A stretch of DNA of 64,000 nucleotides from Pseudomonas chlororaphis (GCA_001023535.1 CP011020.1:3547734-3611733), one strand, 5' to 3'. Shown: positions 46,861 to 56,701, counted from the first letter of the stretch. Notes: generated by a model not told the origin, from the sequence alone. Translations and numbers: made by a program.

Positions 46861-47343
46861 TCAGCACTCGGTCAGGCGCAGGAAAATCGCCGCCATCGCT
46901 TCGATGCCGGCCTGATCGTGCTCGGTAAAACGCGCCAGTTTCGGGCTGTCCAGGTCGAGCACGCCAATCAGGCGCCCGTCCTTGACCAGAGGCACCACCA
47001 GCTCGCTGTTCGACGCGCTGTCGCAGGCGATGTGCCCGGGAAACTGGTGGACATCTTCAACCCGCTGGGTCTGTCGGGTCGCCGCCGCCGCGCCGCACAC
47101 GCCCCGGCCGAAGGGAATCCGCACGCAGGCGATCTGGCCCTGGAACGGCCCCAGGACCAGCTCGTCGTTGCGATTGAGGTAGAAACCGGCCCAGTTCAGG
47201 TCCTCCAGCTGGCTGAACAGGAACGCCGAGAACTGTGCCGCGTTGGCGATGAAATCACGCTCATCGGCCAACAGGGATTGCAGCTGTGCCGATAACAGAC
47301 CATAGCCGTCGAGGCCCTGGCCGGTGCTCTTCAAATCGATCAT
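46861..47343 (-). CDS. msrC: Free methionine-(R)-sulfoxide reductase (fRMsr)
   Basis: 160-residue GAF-fold enzyme. The three family cysteines are present: IACVRIPFGRGVCGAAA and HIACDSASNSELVVPLV. It reduces free Met-R-sulfoxide in the cytoplasm, using thioredoxin. The family's usual length is 150-165. The ATG at 47343 overlaps the stop of the ATPase gene by 4 bp, so translation is coupled. MsrB, acting on protein-bound Met-R-sulfoxide, is encoded 4.5 kb away. Confidence 0.92.
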   Translation of the reverse strand: MIDLKSTGQGLDGYGLLSAQLQSLLADERDFIANAAQFSAFLFSQLEDLNWAGFYLNRNDELVLGPFQGQIACVRIPFGRGVCGAAAATRQTQRVEDVHQFPGHIACDSASNSELVVPLVKDGRLIGVLDLDSPKLARFTEHDQAGIEAMAAIFLRLTEC

Positions 47344-48230
47344 GCCTTGTGCTCCAAGAGTTTGAGCCCTACCCAATAACGGGCGAACTGGTAGGCGCAA
47401 CGTCCGTTGCGGTTGCCGCGGCCGGTGGCCCAGCGCACCGCCTGCACGTCCAGCGCCTCGTCGCGCTGCCAGGTCAACCCGGCCTTGGCCGCCAGCTCAC
47501 CGATCCAGTGCTCCACCACGTCGAGGAAATGCTCCTGGGTAAATGGATAGAACGACAGCCACAGGCCGAAGCGGTCGGACAACGCGATCTTGTCCTCCAC
47601 GGCTTCGCTGGGGTGCAGCTCGCCATCGACTCGCTTCCAGTTCTCGTTGTCGCTCTCCTTTTCCGGCACCAGGTGACGGCGGTTGGAGGTGGCGTACAAC
47701 AGCACGTTATCCGGTGCCTGTTCGAGGGAGCCGTCCAGGACGCTTTTGAGCACGCGGTAATCGCCTTCGCCGGACTCGAACGACAGGTCATCGCAGAACA
47801 GCACGAAACGCTGTGGCAGTTTCGCCACCTGCTCGACCACCCGAGGCAGGTCGGCCAGGTGGTCACGCTCGATCTCGATCAACCGCAAGCCATGCTGGGC
47901 ATGTTCGGCCAACAGCGCACGCACCAGGGACGATTTGCCGGTGCCCCGCGAGCCCCAGAGCAGCGCGTGGTTGGCGGGCATGCCGTCGATGAACTGGCGG
48001 GTGTTGCGCCCCAGTTGCTCGACCTGGCGATCCACGCCGATCAAGTCCGACAGGCGCATGTCGAGGCTGACCTGAAGCGGCAGCAGGAAACCGCTGCGCC
48101 CATCCCGTTGCCAGCGGGCGGCCAGGGTCTGGGTCCAATCGATGGCAGGGCGCGGCGCAGGCAACAAGGGCTCGATCCGGGCCAGCACCGCATCGGCGCG
48201 TTCAAGAAAAGCATTCAATCGAGAGTCCAC
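47340..48230 (-). CDS. DUF815-family AAA-type ATPase
   Basis: 296 residues. Walker A GSRGTGKSSLVRAL, Walker B RFVLFCDDLSFE, sensor-like LLYATSNRRHLVPE. The DUF815 family is widespread in proteobacteria with no assigned function; predicted cytoplasmic. ATG 48230 opens MDSRLNAFLERAD. Transcribed with the sulfoxide reductase by overlap and divergent from the SagS-like kinase (148-bp gap). Confidence 0.9.
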   Translation of the reverse strand: MDSRLNAFLERADAVLARIEPLLPAPRPAIDWTQTLAARWQRDGRSGFLLPLQVSLDMRLSDLIGVDRQVEQLGRNTRQFIDGMPANHALLWGSRGTGKSSLVRALLAEHAQHGLRLIEIERDHLADLPRVVEQVAKLPQRFVLFCDDLSFESGEGDYRVLKSVLDGSLEQAPDNVLLYATSNRRHLVPEKESDNENWKRVDGELHPSEAVEDKIALSDRFGLWLSFYPFTQEHFLDVVEHWIGELAAKAGLTWQRDEALDVQAVRWATGRGNRNGRCAYQFARYWVGLKLLEHKA

Positions 48231-48378
48231 GTCTTTTCCTCGGACTGGTTCACGGTAATGATGGCGCTGCAGCGACGAAACGCCTTACCCAATGGCGGGT
48301 CTACCCCAAATAACATAAACCGGCCACGCCGGAATTCAGCGATGATCAGCTATGCTTGAGCGGCGAAGGGAAACGTAA

Positions 48379-50715
48379 GTGGTTCATCACTCAATGGACA
48401 TCAGATTCACCCAGCGGCTGTCCTACAAACAGGCCCGCCTGACCGTCCTGGTGGGCTTCGTGCTGGGCACCTTGTTGAGCCTGATGCAGATCGGCATCGA
48501 TTATGCCAGCGAAGACGCCTCGATCAACCGTGAAATCCTGTCGCTTTTGGAAATCAGCCACAACCCGGCCTCGCGCATCGCCTACAACATCGACGCGGAA
48601 CTGGCCCAGGAGCTGTCCCAGGGCCTGTTGCGTTCACCGGCCATCATCGGCGCCGAACTGGTGGACAACAACAGGACGGTGCTGGCCAGCGTCAAGCGAC
48701 CCGAACTGCAAAGCAGCTATCGATTCATCAGCGACTTCCTGTTTGGCGCCCAGCGCCAGTTCGAGGACCGTCTCTACCTGGACCATCTGCCTGGCGAGTC
48801 CCTCGGCGTGCTGCGCCTGGATGTCGACACCTACTCATTCGGCAGCCGCTTCCTGCGCCGGGCCGAAGTCACCCTGCTCAACGGGTTCGCCCGCAGCCTG
48901 ATCCTGACCGGCCTGCTGCTGGCGCTGTTCTACGTGATGCTGACCAAGCCCCTGGTACGGGTCATCCGCGAGCTGAGCAGTCGCGACCCGGGCAGCAGCG
49001 AACAGAGCCGCCTGGAATGCCCCGCCGGCCACCAATACGACGAAATCGGCGTGCTGGTGTCAGTGGCCAACCAACAGTTCGAGAACATCTCCACCGAAAT
49101 CCAGCAGCGGCGCACCGCCGAAAACCGCCTCACCGAATACCTGGCGCAACTGGAAAACATCGTCTCGGCGCGCACTGCCGAACTCAAGGCCATCAACGCC
49201 CGCCTCAGCCAGTCCAACGAAGAGCTGGAAGTGGCCCGGCGTACCGCACTGGACATGGCCGAGGCCCGCTCTGCCTTCCTCGCCAACATGAGCCACGAGA
49301 TTCGCACGCCGCTCAACGGCCTGCTGGGGATGATCGCCCTGTCCCTCGACGGCCCGCTGACGGCCGAACAACAGCAGCAGCTGTCGATTGCCCACGACTC
49401 GGGCAAGGTCCTGGTGGAACTGCTCAACGACATCCTCGACCTGTCGAAATTCGACGCCGGTCAGTTGGAACTCGAGCGCATCCCGTTCGACCTTGGCTCG
49501 CTGGTCGAAGACACCGCCAACCTGCTGTCGCAGAATGCCGCCCCCAGCGTCGAGCTGGCCTGCCTGATCGACCCGCAGTTTCCAGCCCAGGTCCTGGGCG
49601 ACCCGACGCGGGTACGCCAGATCGTCAGCAACCTGCTGTCCAACGCGTTGAAATTCACCCGCTTCGGCCGGGTCGATGTGCGCTTGAGCCAACACGAAGG
49701 GGGGGTGCGGATCGAAGTCTGCGACACCGGCATCGGGATTCCCCAGGAAGCACAGGCCAGGATCCTGCAACCGTTCACCCAGGCCGGCGCCGGGATCACC
49801 CGCCAGTTCGGTGGCACCGGGCTGGGCCTGGCACTGACCTACAACCTCTGCGAAGCCATGCAGGGCCGGTTGACGATCAGCTCCGAGGCCGGCTTCGGCA
49901 GCCAGTTCTGCGCCGACCTGCCCCTGCCCTGCCACACCCCGGCGCCGTCGGTCGAACCACTGCGCGGCAAGGTCGTTGCCATCACCGACAGCAACAGCGG
50001 GCTGGCCGAGTTGCTGGGCATGCTGTTGCCCGGCTGGGGCCTGGACTATCTACGGCGCTCCGTGGATGACGGGCTGCTGGGGCTCGAACCCGACGTGCTG
50101 ATCACCGACTGCCCGGAGTGCCTGTTCAACCTGCGGCCGACCTTCGACGCCCCGATCCTGCTGGTAACCGCCTACGGCAGCTTCATGCCCAGCGAACAGG
50201 CCGCGGCCCTCGCCCCGCTGTTGCAACAAGCCCGGCCGTTGGCGCGTCATGCGCTGTACCAGATTCTGCGCCGGGCCCTGCAAAGCGAGGAAACCACCAT
50301 CAACGATGCCCGGATCGATACCCTGGCGCCCTCCAGGCGTGGCCGGGTGTTGCTGGTGGAGGACAATCCGGTCAACCAGTTGGTGGCCAAGGGCATGCTG
50401 GGGAAACTGGGCTGCGAAGTCACCATTGCCGCCCACGGTGTCGAAGCCCTGGACCAGCTCGAACAGCATGTGTTCGACCTGGTGCTGATGGACTGCAACA
50501 TGCCGGTGATGGATGGCTACGAGGCCAGCCGGCAGATCCGGCGCAGCGGTCGCTGGTCGCAGTTGCCGATTGTCGCCCTGACGGCCAATGCCATGCCCGA
50601 GGAGCGCGAGCGCTGCCGCGCGGCGGGCATGAACGACTACCTGTCCAAGCCGTTCCGCCGCGAAGAACTGGCGGCGATCCTGGACCAGTGGGTGCCCACT
50701 ACGTCAGCGCTCTGA
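48379..50715 (+). CDS. sagS: SagS-like hybrid sensor histidine kinase
   Basis: 778 residues (P. aeruginosa SagS 786). Two membrane spans (about 18-38 and 175-195) enclose a periplasmic sensor region; then HAMP-like linker and coiled coil, HisKA with His306 (FLANMSHEIRTPLNGLLGMI), HATPase_c (CDTGIGIPQEAQ, GTGLGLALTYNLCE), a degenerate middle receiver, and a C-terminal receiver with Asp705 (LVLMDCNMPVMDGYEA). No HPt, so phosphate must go to a separate HPt protein, as SagS uses HptB. The downstream order ospR-gpx-msrB-alaA-htpX-tpm matches PA2825-PA2832. GTG 48379 used; ATG 48394 is an alternative. Confidence 0.88.
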   Translation: MVHHSMDIRFTQRLSYKQARLTVLVGFVLGTLLSLMQIGIDYASEDASINREILSLLEISHNPASRIAYNIDAELAQELSQGLLRSPAIIGAELVDNNRTVLASVKRPELQSSYRFISDFLFGAQRQFEDRLYLDHLPGESLGVLRLDVDTYSFGSRFLRRAEVTLLNGFARSLILTGLLLALFYVMLTKPLVRVIRELSSRDPGSSEQSRLECPAGHQYDEIGVLVSVANQQFENISTEIQQRRTAENRLTEYLAQLENIVSARTAELKAINARLSQSNEELEVARRTALDMAEARSAFLANMSHEIRTPLNGLLGMIALSLDGPLTAEQQQQLSIAHDSGKVLVELLNDILDLSKFDAGQLELERIPFDLGSLVEDTANLLSQNAAPSVELACLIDPQFPAQVLGDPTRVRQIVSNLLSNALKFTRFGRVDVRLSQHEGGVRIEVCDTGIGIPQEAQARILQPFTQAGAGITRQFGGTGLGLALTYNLCEAMQGRLTISSEAGFGSQFCADLPLPCHTPAPSVEPLRGKVVAITDSNSGLAELLGMLLPGWGLDYLRRSVDDGLLGLEPDVLITDCPECLFNLRPTFDAPILLVTAYGSFMPSEQAAALAPLLQQARPLARHALYQILRRALQSEETTINDARIDTLAPSRRGRVLLVEDNPVNQLVAKGMLGKLGCEVTIAAHGVEALDQLEQHVFDLVLMDCNMPVMDGYEASRQIRRSGRWSQLPIVALTANAMPEERERCRAAGMNDYLSKPFRREELAAILDQWVPTTSAL

Positions 50716-51156
50716 TCTGCCCCAATAAATGATCGAGACCGTCGCGCAGTTCCCCGAGGCGGTCCAGATCAATCCCGCTGTCGCATAACAGGCGGGCCTT
50801 GAGCGGCCCGACCTGCTCTCGCAAGGCCCGCCCCGACTGTGTCAGGCTCAGGTGCACCTCACGCTCGTCCCGAGGCGAACGCTGGCGCTGGACCAGCGCC
50901 AGTTGCTCCAGGCGCTTGAGCAGCGGCGTCAACGTGCCGGAGTCCAGCGACAAGCGCTCGCCCAGGGCCTTGACGGTGGGTTGTTCCGGCGCCGTTTCCT
51001 GCCATTCCCACAGCACCAGCATCACCAGGTATTGCGGGTACGTCAGGCCGAGCTGGTCGAGCATCGGCTTGTAGCCACGGATCACCGCCCGCGAGGCGGC
51101 GTACAGCTTGAAGCACAACTGGCTGTCGAGCTTCAGCGCATCGGCTGGCAACGGGT

Positions 51157-51160
<4 letters not shown>
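50699..51160 (-). CDS. ospR: MarR-family peroxide sensor OspR/OhrR
   Basis: 153 residues; winged-helix domain (GLTYPQYLVMLVLWEWQE, SLDSGTLTPLLKRLEQLALV, wing RSPRDEREVHLSLT). The reactive Cys16 (SQLCFKLYAAS) and second Cys126 (LLCDSGID) have the same 110-residue spacing as OspR Cys24/Cys134. Reduced protein represses; peroxide oxidation releases DNA. Its ATG overlaps the gpx stop by 4 bp, so the regulator is made with its target. Its 3' end overlaps sagS by 17 bp. Confidence 0.92.
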
Positions 51161-51642
<482 letters not shown>

Positions 51643-51758
51643 GGCAAGGCTCCAAAGGAATGGGACTGGCGTGCAAGATAGCGAGCAATTCAATTGTGTG
51701 CAATTTAATTACCAGCAAACAGCACTGGAACATCTTGGGCTGTTGCCGACAACGGACA

Positions 51759-51880
51759 TGTGGCGAGGGGATTTATCCCCGCTGGACTGCGAAGCAGTCC
51801 CCCTCGGTCCGTCTGACAAACCGCATGCTCAGGCCTTGGGGGCGCTTCACGCTCCAGCGGGGATAAATCCCCTCGCCACA
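51759..51880. repeat. REPIN with perfect 28-bp arms
   Basis: Left arm 51759-51786 (begins TGTGGCGAGGGGATTTATCC) and right arm 51853-51880 are exact reverse complements, 66 bp apart. This fills the gap between msrB and gpx. A divergent single copy is at 58659-58688. Confidence 0.9.
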
Positions 51881-51883
51881 CGT

Positions 51884-52279
51884 CTATTCGCGGGGGACGA
51901 GATCCAGGCACACCGAGTTGATGCAATAGCGCAGGCCCGTGGGCGGCGGACCGTCGGGGAAGACATGGCCCAGGTGTGCGTCGCATCTGGCACAGACGAC
52001 CTCGGTGCGGATCATGCCGTGGCTGATATCCCGTACTTCCACCACCGCGCTTCCCTCTATCGGCGCATAGAAGCTCGGCCAGCCACAGCCGGAATCGAAT
52101 TTGGTCTGCGAATCGAACAACGGTTCGTTGCAGCAGATGCAGTGGTACACGCCGTCGGTCTTGGTGGCGTTGTATCGACCGGAGAACGGCCGCTCGGTGC
52201 CTTTCAGCCGGCAGACGTTGTACTGCTCCGGGTCGAGCATGGCACGCCATTCTTCAAGGGTTTTCTCCAACTTTTCCAT
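51884..52279 (-). CDS. msrB: Peptide methionine-(R)-S-oxide reductase MsrB
   Basis: 131 residues. Zinc-binding CxxC pairs (CICCNEPLF and [15 protein letters not shown]), substrate loop [11 protein letters not shown], catalytic Cys in [14 protein letters not shown]. Repairs Met-R-sulfoxide in proteins. ATG 52279 gives the conserved [25 protein letters not shown] lies upstream. Part of the peroxide/redox block with gpx and ospR on the same strand, but separated from gpx by the REPIN, so maybe independently ended. Confidence 0.95.
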   Translation of the reverse strand: MEKLEKTLEEWRAMLDPEQYNVCRLKGTERPFSGRYNATKTDGVYHCICCNEPLFDSQTKFDSGCGWPSFYAPIEGSAVVEVRDISHGMIRTEVVCARCDAHLGHVFPDGPPPTGLRYCINSVCLDLVPRE

Positions 52280-52499
52280 CGTCCTACCTCGGCAATTGAA
52301 AAAGCCCGATCCGACGCTTTTCCGCGGATCGGGCGGCACGTATGATTGCGCCTCGTCAGACGCCAGTCTGGCAGTCACGCCATGCGCATTCAAACGGATT
52401 GTGACGCCCATACCGCGTCAGGCCTGGGCACAGGCGCAGGGTCCCCAGTACGGTAGTTCACTCACCGCCTGGATCGTTCATTTTCAGGAACACATCGCC

Positions 52500-53711
52500 A
52501 TGCAGGTCAGCAAATCGAACAAGCTCGCCAACGTCTGCTACGACATTCGCGGCCCGGTGCTCAAGCACGCCAAGCGCCTGGAAGAGGAAGGCCATCGCAT
52601 CCTCAAGCTGAACATCGGCAACCCGGCGCCCTTTGGTTTCGAAGCGCCCGATGAAATCCTCCAGGACGTCATCCGCAACCTGCCGACCGCCCAGGGCTAC
52701 AGCGATTCCAAGGGCCTGTTCAGCGCCCGCAAGGCCGTGATGCAGTACTACCAGCAGAAGCAGGTCGAAGGTGTCGGCATCGAAGACATCTACCTGGGCA
52801 ACGGCGTCTCCGAGCTGATCGTGATGTCGATGCAGGCGCTGCTCAACAACGGCGACGAAGTGCTGGTGCCAGCGCCGGACTACCCACTGTGGACCGCCGC
52901 CGTGAGCCTCTCCGGAGGCAACCCGGTGCATTACCTCTGCGACGAGCAGGCCAACTGGTTCCCTGACCTTTCGGACATCAAGGCCAAGATCACACCGAAC
53001 ACCAAGGCCCTGGTGATCATCAACCCGAACAACCCGACCGGCGCCGTGTATTCCAGGGAAGTGCTGCTGGGCATGCTGGAGCTGGCCCGCCAGCACAACC
53101 TGGTGGTGTTCTCCGATGAAATCTACGACAAGATCCTCTACGACGATGCCGTGCACGTGTGCACCGCGTCCCTGGCACCGGACCTGCTGTGCCTGACCTT
53201 CAACGGCCTGTCCAAGTCGTACCGGGTCGCCGGCTTCCGTTCCGGCTGGATCGCCATCTCCGGTCCCAAGCATCACGCCCAGAGCTACATCGAAGGTATC
53301 GACATGCTGGCCAACATGCGCCTGTGCGCCAACGTGCCGAGCCAGCACGCAATCCAGACGGCACTGGGCGGCTACCAGAGCATCAACGACCTGGTATTGC
53401 CCCCGGGCCGGTTGCTGGAACAGCGCAATCGTACCTGGGAGCTGCTCAACGACATTCCCGGCGTCAGTTGCGTCAAGCCGATGGGCGCGCTGTATGCCTT
53501 CCCACGGATCGACCCGAAAGTCTGCCCGATCCACAACGACGAAAAGTTCGTCCTCGACCTGCTGCTGTCGGAAAAGCTGCTGGTGGTCCAGGGCACGGCC
53601 TTCAACTGGCCGTGGCCGGATCACTTCCGTGTCGTGACCCTGCCGCGGGTCGATGACCTCGACCAGGCCATCGGCCGGATCGGCAACTTCCTCAAGTCCT
53701 ACCGCCAGTAA
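52500..53711 (+). CDS. alaA: Alanine aminotransferase AlaA-like (PLP class I)
   Basis: 403 residues, the AlaA length. PLP-binding features: LNIGNPAPFGF, GYSDSKGLFSARKAVMQYY, VIINPNNPTGAVYS, VFSDEIYDKI and the Schiff-base Lys in FNGLSKSYRVAGFRSGW. Makes alanine from pyruvate and glutamate in the cytoplasm. ATG 52500 begins MQVSKSNKLANVCYDIRGPV. Monocistronic: it is followed by a long hairpin and a separate T-rich terminator. Confidence 0.92.
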   Translation: MQVSKSNKLANVCYDIRGPVLKHAKRLEEEGHRILKLNIGNPAPFGFEAPDEILQDVIRNLPTAQGYSDSKGLFSARKAVMQYYQQKQVEGVGIEDIYLGNGVSELIVMSMQALLNNGDEVLVPAPDYPLWTAAVSLSGGNPVHYLCDEQANWFPDLSDIKAKITPNTKALVIINPNNPTGAVYSREVLLGMLELARQHNLVVFSDEIYDKILYDDAVHVCTASLAPDLLCLTFNGLSKSYRVAGFRSGWIAISGPKHHAQSYIEGIDMLANMRLCANVPSQHAIQTALGGYQSINDLVLPPGRLLEQRNRTWELLNDIPGVSCVKPMGALYAFPRIDPKVCPIHNDEKFVLDLLLSEKLLVVQGTAFNWPWPDHFRVVTLPRVDDLDQAIGRIGNFLKSYRQ

Positions 53712-53714
53712 GCC

Positions 53715-53752
53715 AGACAGCGTGCGAGGCCTCCTTGCCTCGCACGCTGTCT
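53715..53752. terminator. Long perfect hairpin after alaA
   Basis: 16-bp perfect stem (left arm AGACAGCGTGCGAGGC) with a CTCCTT loop, starting 3 bases after the alaA stop. No T-run, so it may protect the mRNA 3' end or block RNases instead of terminating by itself. Confidence 0.6.
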
Positions 53753-53842
53753 GATTCAGCAACATATCCGTTCCGATGACGCCGGCTGGCCTTCTACACT
53801 CAAGGCTGGATGGCCGGCGCGCACCCTCGTTCAACGTTCACG

Positions 53843-53865
53843 GGGGCTGGCGCCCCATTTTTTTT
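53843..53865 (+). terminator. Rho-independent terminator
   Basis: GGGGC-TGGC-GCCCC followed by A and eight T. Lies about 130 bp after alaA and 150 bp before htpX. Confidence 0.7.
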
Positions 53866-53938
53866 CCCTCGTCACTTTCAGAAAAGTCTTTCAATCATTT
53901 AGGACGCCTGTAGGACACAGTTTGAAATAGTCGCTCAG

Positions 53939-53967
53939 TTGAATCGCCTGCGGCAGCACCTTATATA
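53939..53967 (+). promoter_or_regulatory. htpX promoter
   Basis: TTGAAT (53939-53944), 17-base spacer, TATATA (53962-53967): strong sigma-70-type match 45 bp before the htpX start. No convincing sigma-32 element is visible at the usual spacing. Confidence 0.6.
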
Positions 53968-54012
53968 CCCCGCATGACGCTACATCTTAAGCATGAGGAG
54001 AATTCCACCACC

Positions 54013-54900
54013 ATGATGCGCATCCTGCTGTTCTTGGCCACTAACCTGGCGGTCGTGCTGATTGCCAGCATCACCCTGAGCCTTTTCGGCTTCAACGGGT
54101 TCATGGCGGCCAATGGGGTTGACCTCAACCTCAATCAGCTGCTGATCTTCTGTGCGGTGTTCGGTTTCGCCGGTTCCCTGTTCTCGCTGTTCATCTCCAA
54201 GTGGATGGCGAAGATGAGCACTGGCACCCAGATCATCACTCAGCCGCGCACTCGCCATGAACAATGGCTGCTGCAAACCGTCGAGCAGCTGTCCCGCGAA
54301 GCCGGTATCAAGATGCCCGAGGTCGGGATCTTCCCCGCCTACGAGGCCAACGCCTTCGCCACTGGCTGGAACAAGAACGACGCCCTGGTCGCCGTCAGCC
54401 AGGGTTTGCTCGAGCGGTTTACACCCGACGAAGTCAGGGCCGTGCTGGCCCACGAGATCGGCCACGTCGCCAACGGCGACATGGTGACCCTGGCATTGAT
54501 CCAGGGCGTGGTGAACACCTTCGTGATGTTCTTTGCCCGGATCATCGGTAATTTCGTCGACAAGGTGATCTTCAAGAACGAAGAAGGCCAGGGCATGGCC
54601 TACTACATCGCGACCATCTTTGCCGAGCTGGTCCTGGGTATCCTCGCCAGCGCCATCGTCATGTGGTTCTCGCGCAAGCGCGAGTTCCGCGCCGACGACG
54701 CCGGTGCACGCCTGGCCGGCACCGGTGCCATGATCGGCGCCCTGCAACGCCTGCGAGCCGAACAAGGCTTGCCGGTACACATGCCCGACACCCTGAACGC
54801 CTTTGGCATCAACGGTGGCATCAAGCAGGGCCTGGCGCGCATGTTCATGAGCCACCCGCCTCTGGAAGAGCGGATCGAAGCCCTGCGCCGTCGCGGCTGA
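54013..54900 (+). CDS. htpX: Membrane zinc protease HtpX
   Basis: 295 residues. Two N-terminal membrane helices ([36 protein letters not shown]), the metalloprotease motif [12 protein letters not shown] (HExxH), two further spans and the third zinc ligand region [12 protein letters not shown]. Degrades misfolded inner-membrane proteins alongside FtsH. ATG 54013 chosen ([16 protein letters not shown]) after GAGGAG; the upstream frame from 53974 is not needed. Confidence 0.95.
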   Translation: MMRILLFLATNLAVVLIASITLSLFGFNGFMAANGVDLNLNQLLIFCAVFGFAGSLFSLFISKWMAKMSTGTQIITQPRTRHEQWLLQTVEQLSREAGIKMPEVGIFPAYEANAFATGWNKNDALVAVSQGLLERFTPDEVRAVLAHEIGHVANGDMVTLALIQGVVNTFVMFFARIIGNFVDKVIFKNEEGQGMAYYIATIFAELVLGILASAIVMWFSRKREFRADDAGARLAGTGAMIGALQRLRAEQGLPVHMPDTLNAFGINGGIKQGLARMFMSHPPLEERIEALRRRG

Positions 54901-54908
54901 GCATGATC

Positions 54909-54990
54909 GTTCCCACGCGCTGCGTGGGAACGCAGCCTGGGACTCTATGTGTCCCAAGGCTGAATGCGGAGCGTCCTTTTGGGGCGCTCA
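54909..54990. repeat. Interspersed palindromic repeat
   Basis: GTTCCCACGC-GCT-GCGTGGGAAC (54909-54931) followed by GGGAC-N7-GTCCC and a GGAGCG...CGCTC-like arm. It fills the gap between convergent htpX and tpm. The GTTCCCACGC repeat is widespread in P. fluorescens-group genomes. Confidence 0.75.
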
Positions 54991-54998
54991 CCCGCGCT

Positions 54999-55652
54999 TC
55001 AACGACTGGAAATCCGATACACCCGCTCATCCAGCCTCGTCACACCCGCCTGCAAAAACTTCCAGCTCTCCCCCAGTACATCCTGCACCTGCAAGACCTC
55101 CAACTGCCAGGCACCTCCCAGCAGCCGTTGCACCTCGTCATCTCCCACGGAGAACGGTGGGCCAGGCATTTCATCCTGGTTGTAATCGAGGGTAATCAAC
55201 AGGCCGACGCCGCGGGGCAAAATGCTCTGCAGATGAGCCGCATACTGTTCCCGCATCGGCACAGGCAAGGCGATCAGCGCCGCGCGGTCGTACAACGCCG
55301 AACAGTCAGCCACATCACCCGGCTCCAGGGCGAAGAAATCACCGCAGCGAATCTCGATACCGGCGGCACGAAAGACCTTGAATGCGCCCTCCTCGCTCAC
55401 GCTCGGCTCAAGCTGATGCTCAAGGAAAAAATCAGTCGCGGCCTTTTCCGACAACTCCACCCCCAGCACCGAATACCCTTGCTGGGCGAGCCAGATCAGA
55501 TCCAGGGTCTTGCCGCACAGCGGCACCAGCACACGACTGCCCTGGGCCACCCCCAGTTGCGGCCAGAAACGTTGCAGGTAAGGGTTCACCTGCGGCGAGT
55601 GAAAGCCGATCTGGTTCGATGACCAACGCTTGTGCCAAAACTCGGGCTCCAT
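54999..55652 (-). CDS. tpm: Thiopurine S-methyltransferase
   Basis: 217 residues, matching bacterial TPMT (about 218). N-terminal [23 protein letters not shown]-binding [20 protein letters not shown] and GVELSEKA, and CGDFFAL. Methylates thiopurines, and in pseudomonads selenium and tellurium oxyanions. ATG 55652 follows TGGAGGGAAAC. Its place after htpX matches P. aeruginosa tpm. Confidence 0.95.
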   Translation of the reverse strand: MEPEFWHKRWSSNQIGFHSPQVNPYLQRFWPQLGVAQGSRVLVPLCGKTLDLIWLAQQGYSVLGVELSEKAATDFFLEHQLEPSVSEEGAFKVFRAAGIEIRCGDFFALEPGDVADCSALYDRAALIALPVPMREQYAAHLQSILPRGVGLLITLDYNQDEMPGPPFSVGDDEVQRLLGGAWQLEVLQVQDVLGESWKFLQAGVTRLDERVYRISSR

Positions 55653-55755
55653 GTTTCCCTCCAGAAATTCGATCAAAACGGGCTAAAACTTATATTAGAT
55701 TCCGATCATAGTCCTGACGGAAGATGACGGCATCTTAACGCTCAGGAGCCCGCTC

Positions 55756-56523
55756 ATGCTGCCCAGCCTGTTTATCTCCCATGGCTCACCGATGCTCGCG
55801 CTGGAGCCTGGCGCCAGCGGCCCGGCATTGGCTCGCCTCGCCGCACAATTGCCCCGGCCCAAGGCCATCGTCCTGGTGTCCGCCCATTGGGAGAGCGACG
55901 AACTGTTGGTCAACGCGAACCCGCAGCCTCGCACCTGGCATGACTTCGGTGGCTTCCCTCCGGCGCTGTACCAAGTGCAATACCCGGCAGCAGGCGACCC
56001 GGCGTTGGCGGCCCAGGTCGCAGAGCTGCTCAACGCCGCGCACCTACCGGCACGCCTCGATACCCAGCGGCCCGCCGACCATGGCGTCTGGGTGCCGTTG
56101 TCCTTGATGTACCCCGAGGCCGACATCCCAGTGGTGCAGGTGTCTCTGCCCAGCCGCCAGGGTCCCGCGTTGCAGACCCGGGTCGGCCGGGCGTTGGCGA
56201 GCCTGCGCCAGCAAGGTGTGCTGCTGATCGGCTCCGGCAGCATCACCCATAACCTGCGCGACCTGGACTGGAATGCTGGCCCTGAAAGCGTCGAACCCTG
56301 GGCCCAGGCCTTTCGCGACTGGATGGTCGAGAAACTGGCAGCCGACGACGAGCCCGCGCTGCATGACTACCGCCGCCAGGCGCCCCATGCCGTGCGCAGC
56401 CACCCCAGCGATGAACACCTGCTGCCGTTGTATTTCGCCCGGGGGGCGGGAGGCGTGTTCAGCGTTGCCCACCAAGGGTTCGAGATGGGGACGCTGGGAA
56501 TGGACATCTACCGGTTTGACTGA
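55756..56523 (+). CDS. DODA-type extradiol ring-cleavage dioxygenase (LigB family)
   Basis: 255 residues. Metal-binding residues in FISHGSPMLALEP, VLVSAHWESDE, DHGVWVPLSLMYPEAD and GSGSITHNLRDLD match the YgiD/4,5-DOPA dioxygenase family. Members open catechol-type rings using Fe2+ or Zn2+. The physiological substrate in bacteria is not known. Start ATG 55756, CTCAGGAG upstream. Confidence 0.92.
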   Translation: MLPSLFISHGSPMLALEPGASGPALARLAAQLPRPKAIVLVSAHWESDELLVNANPQPRTWHDFGGFPPALYQVQYPAAGDPALAAQVAELLNAAHLPARLDTQRPADHGVWVPLSLMYPEADIPVVQVSLPSRQGPALQTRVGRALASLRQQGVLLIGSGSITHNLRDLDWNAGPESVEPWAQAFRDWMVEKLAADDEPALHDYRRQAPHAVRSHPSDEHLLPLYFARGAGGVFSVAHQGFEMGTLGMDIYRFD

Positions 56524-56544
56524 CCGGTAGACCGACTCGCCCCC

Positions 56545-56606
56545 TTCGCGAGCAAGCTCGCTCCCACAGGGGTATGTGTCGGCGGTGGGGGCGAGCGGCT
56601 CGCGAA
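56545..56606. repeat. REP pair (REPIN)
   Basis: TTCGCGAGCAAGCTCGCTCC (56545 on) and a diverged inverse arm 56585-56606 (one base shorter). Same family as the copies at 39041 and 60967. Confidence 0.85.
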
Positions 56607-56645
56607 GGCCTCAACGCCCTTGAGCGCCGTCACCCCGCAACAGGC

Positions 56646-56678
56646 AAAAAAAATCCCCGAACCAGTCGGGGATTTTTT
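56646..56678. terminator. Bidirectional terminator
   Basis: ATCCCCGA-ACCAG-TCGGGGAT with A8 on the left and T6 on the right, between convergent dioxygenase and helicase genes. Confidence 0.9.
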
Positions 56679-56701
56679 CGCTCAATCAGCCCAGGGGCCG
56701 A

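Noticed and set aside
53939..53975. Sigma-32 heat-shock promoter for htpX
   Set aside because: CCCCGCAT is present, but the nearest TTGAA is 24 bases away, beyond the usual spacing; the sigma-70 reading is better.
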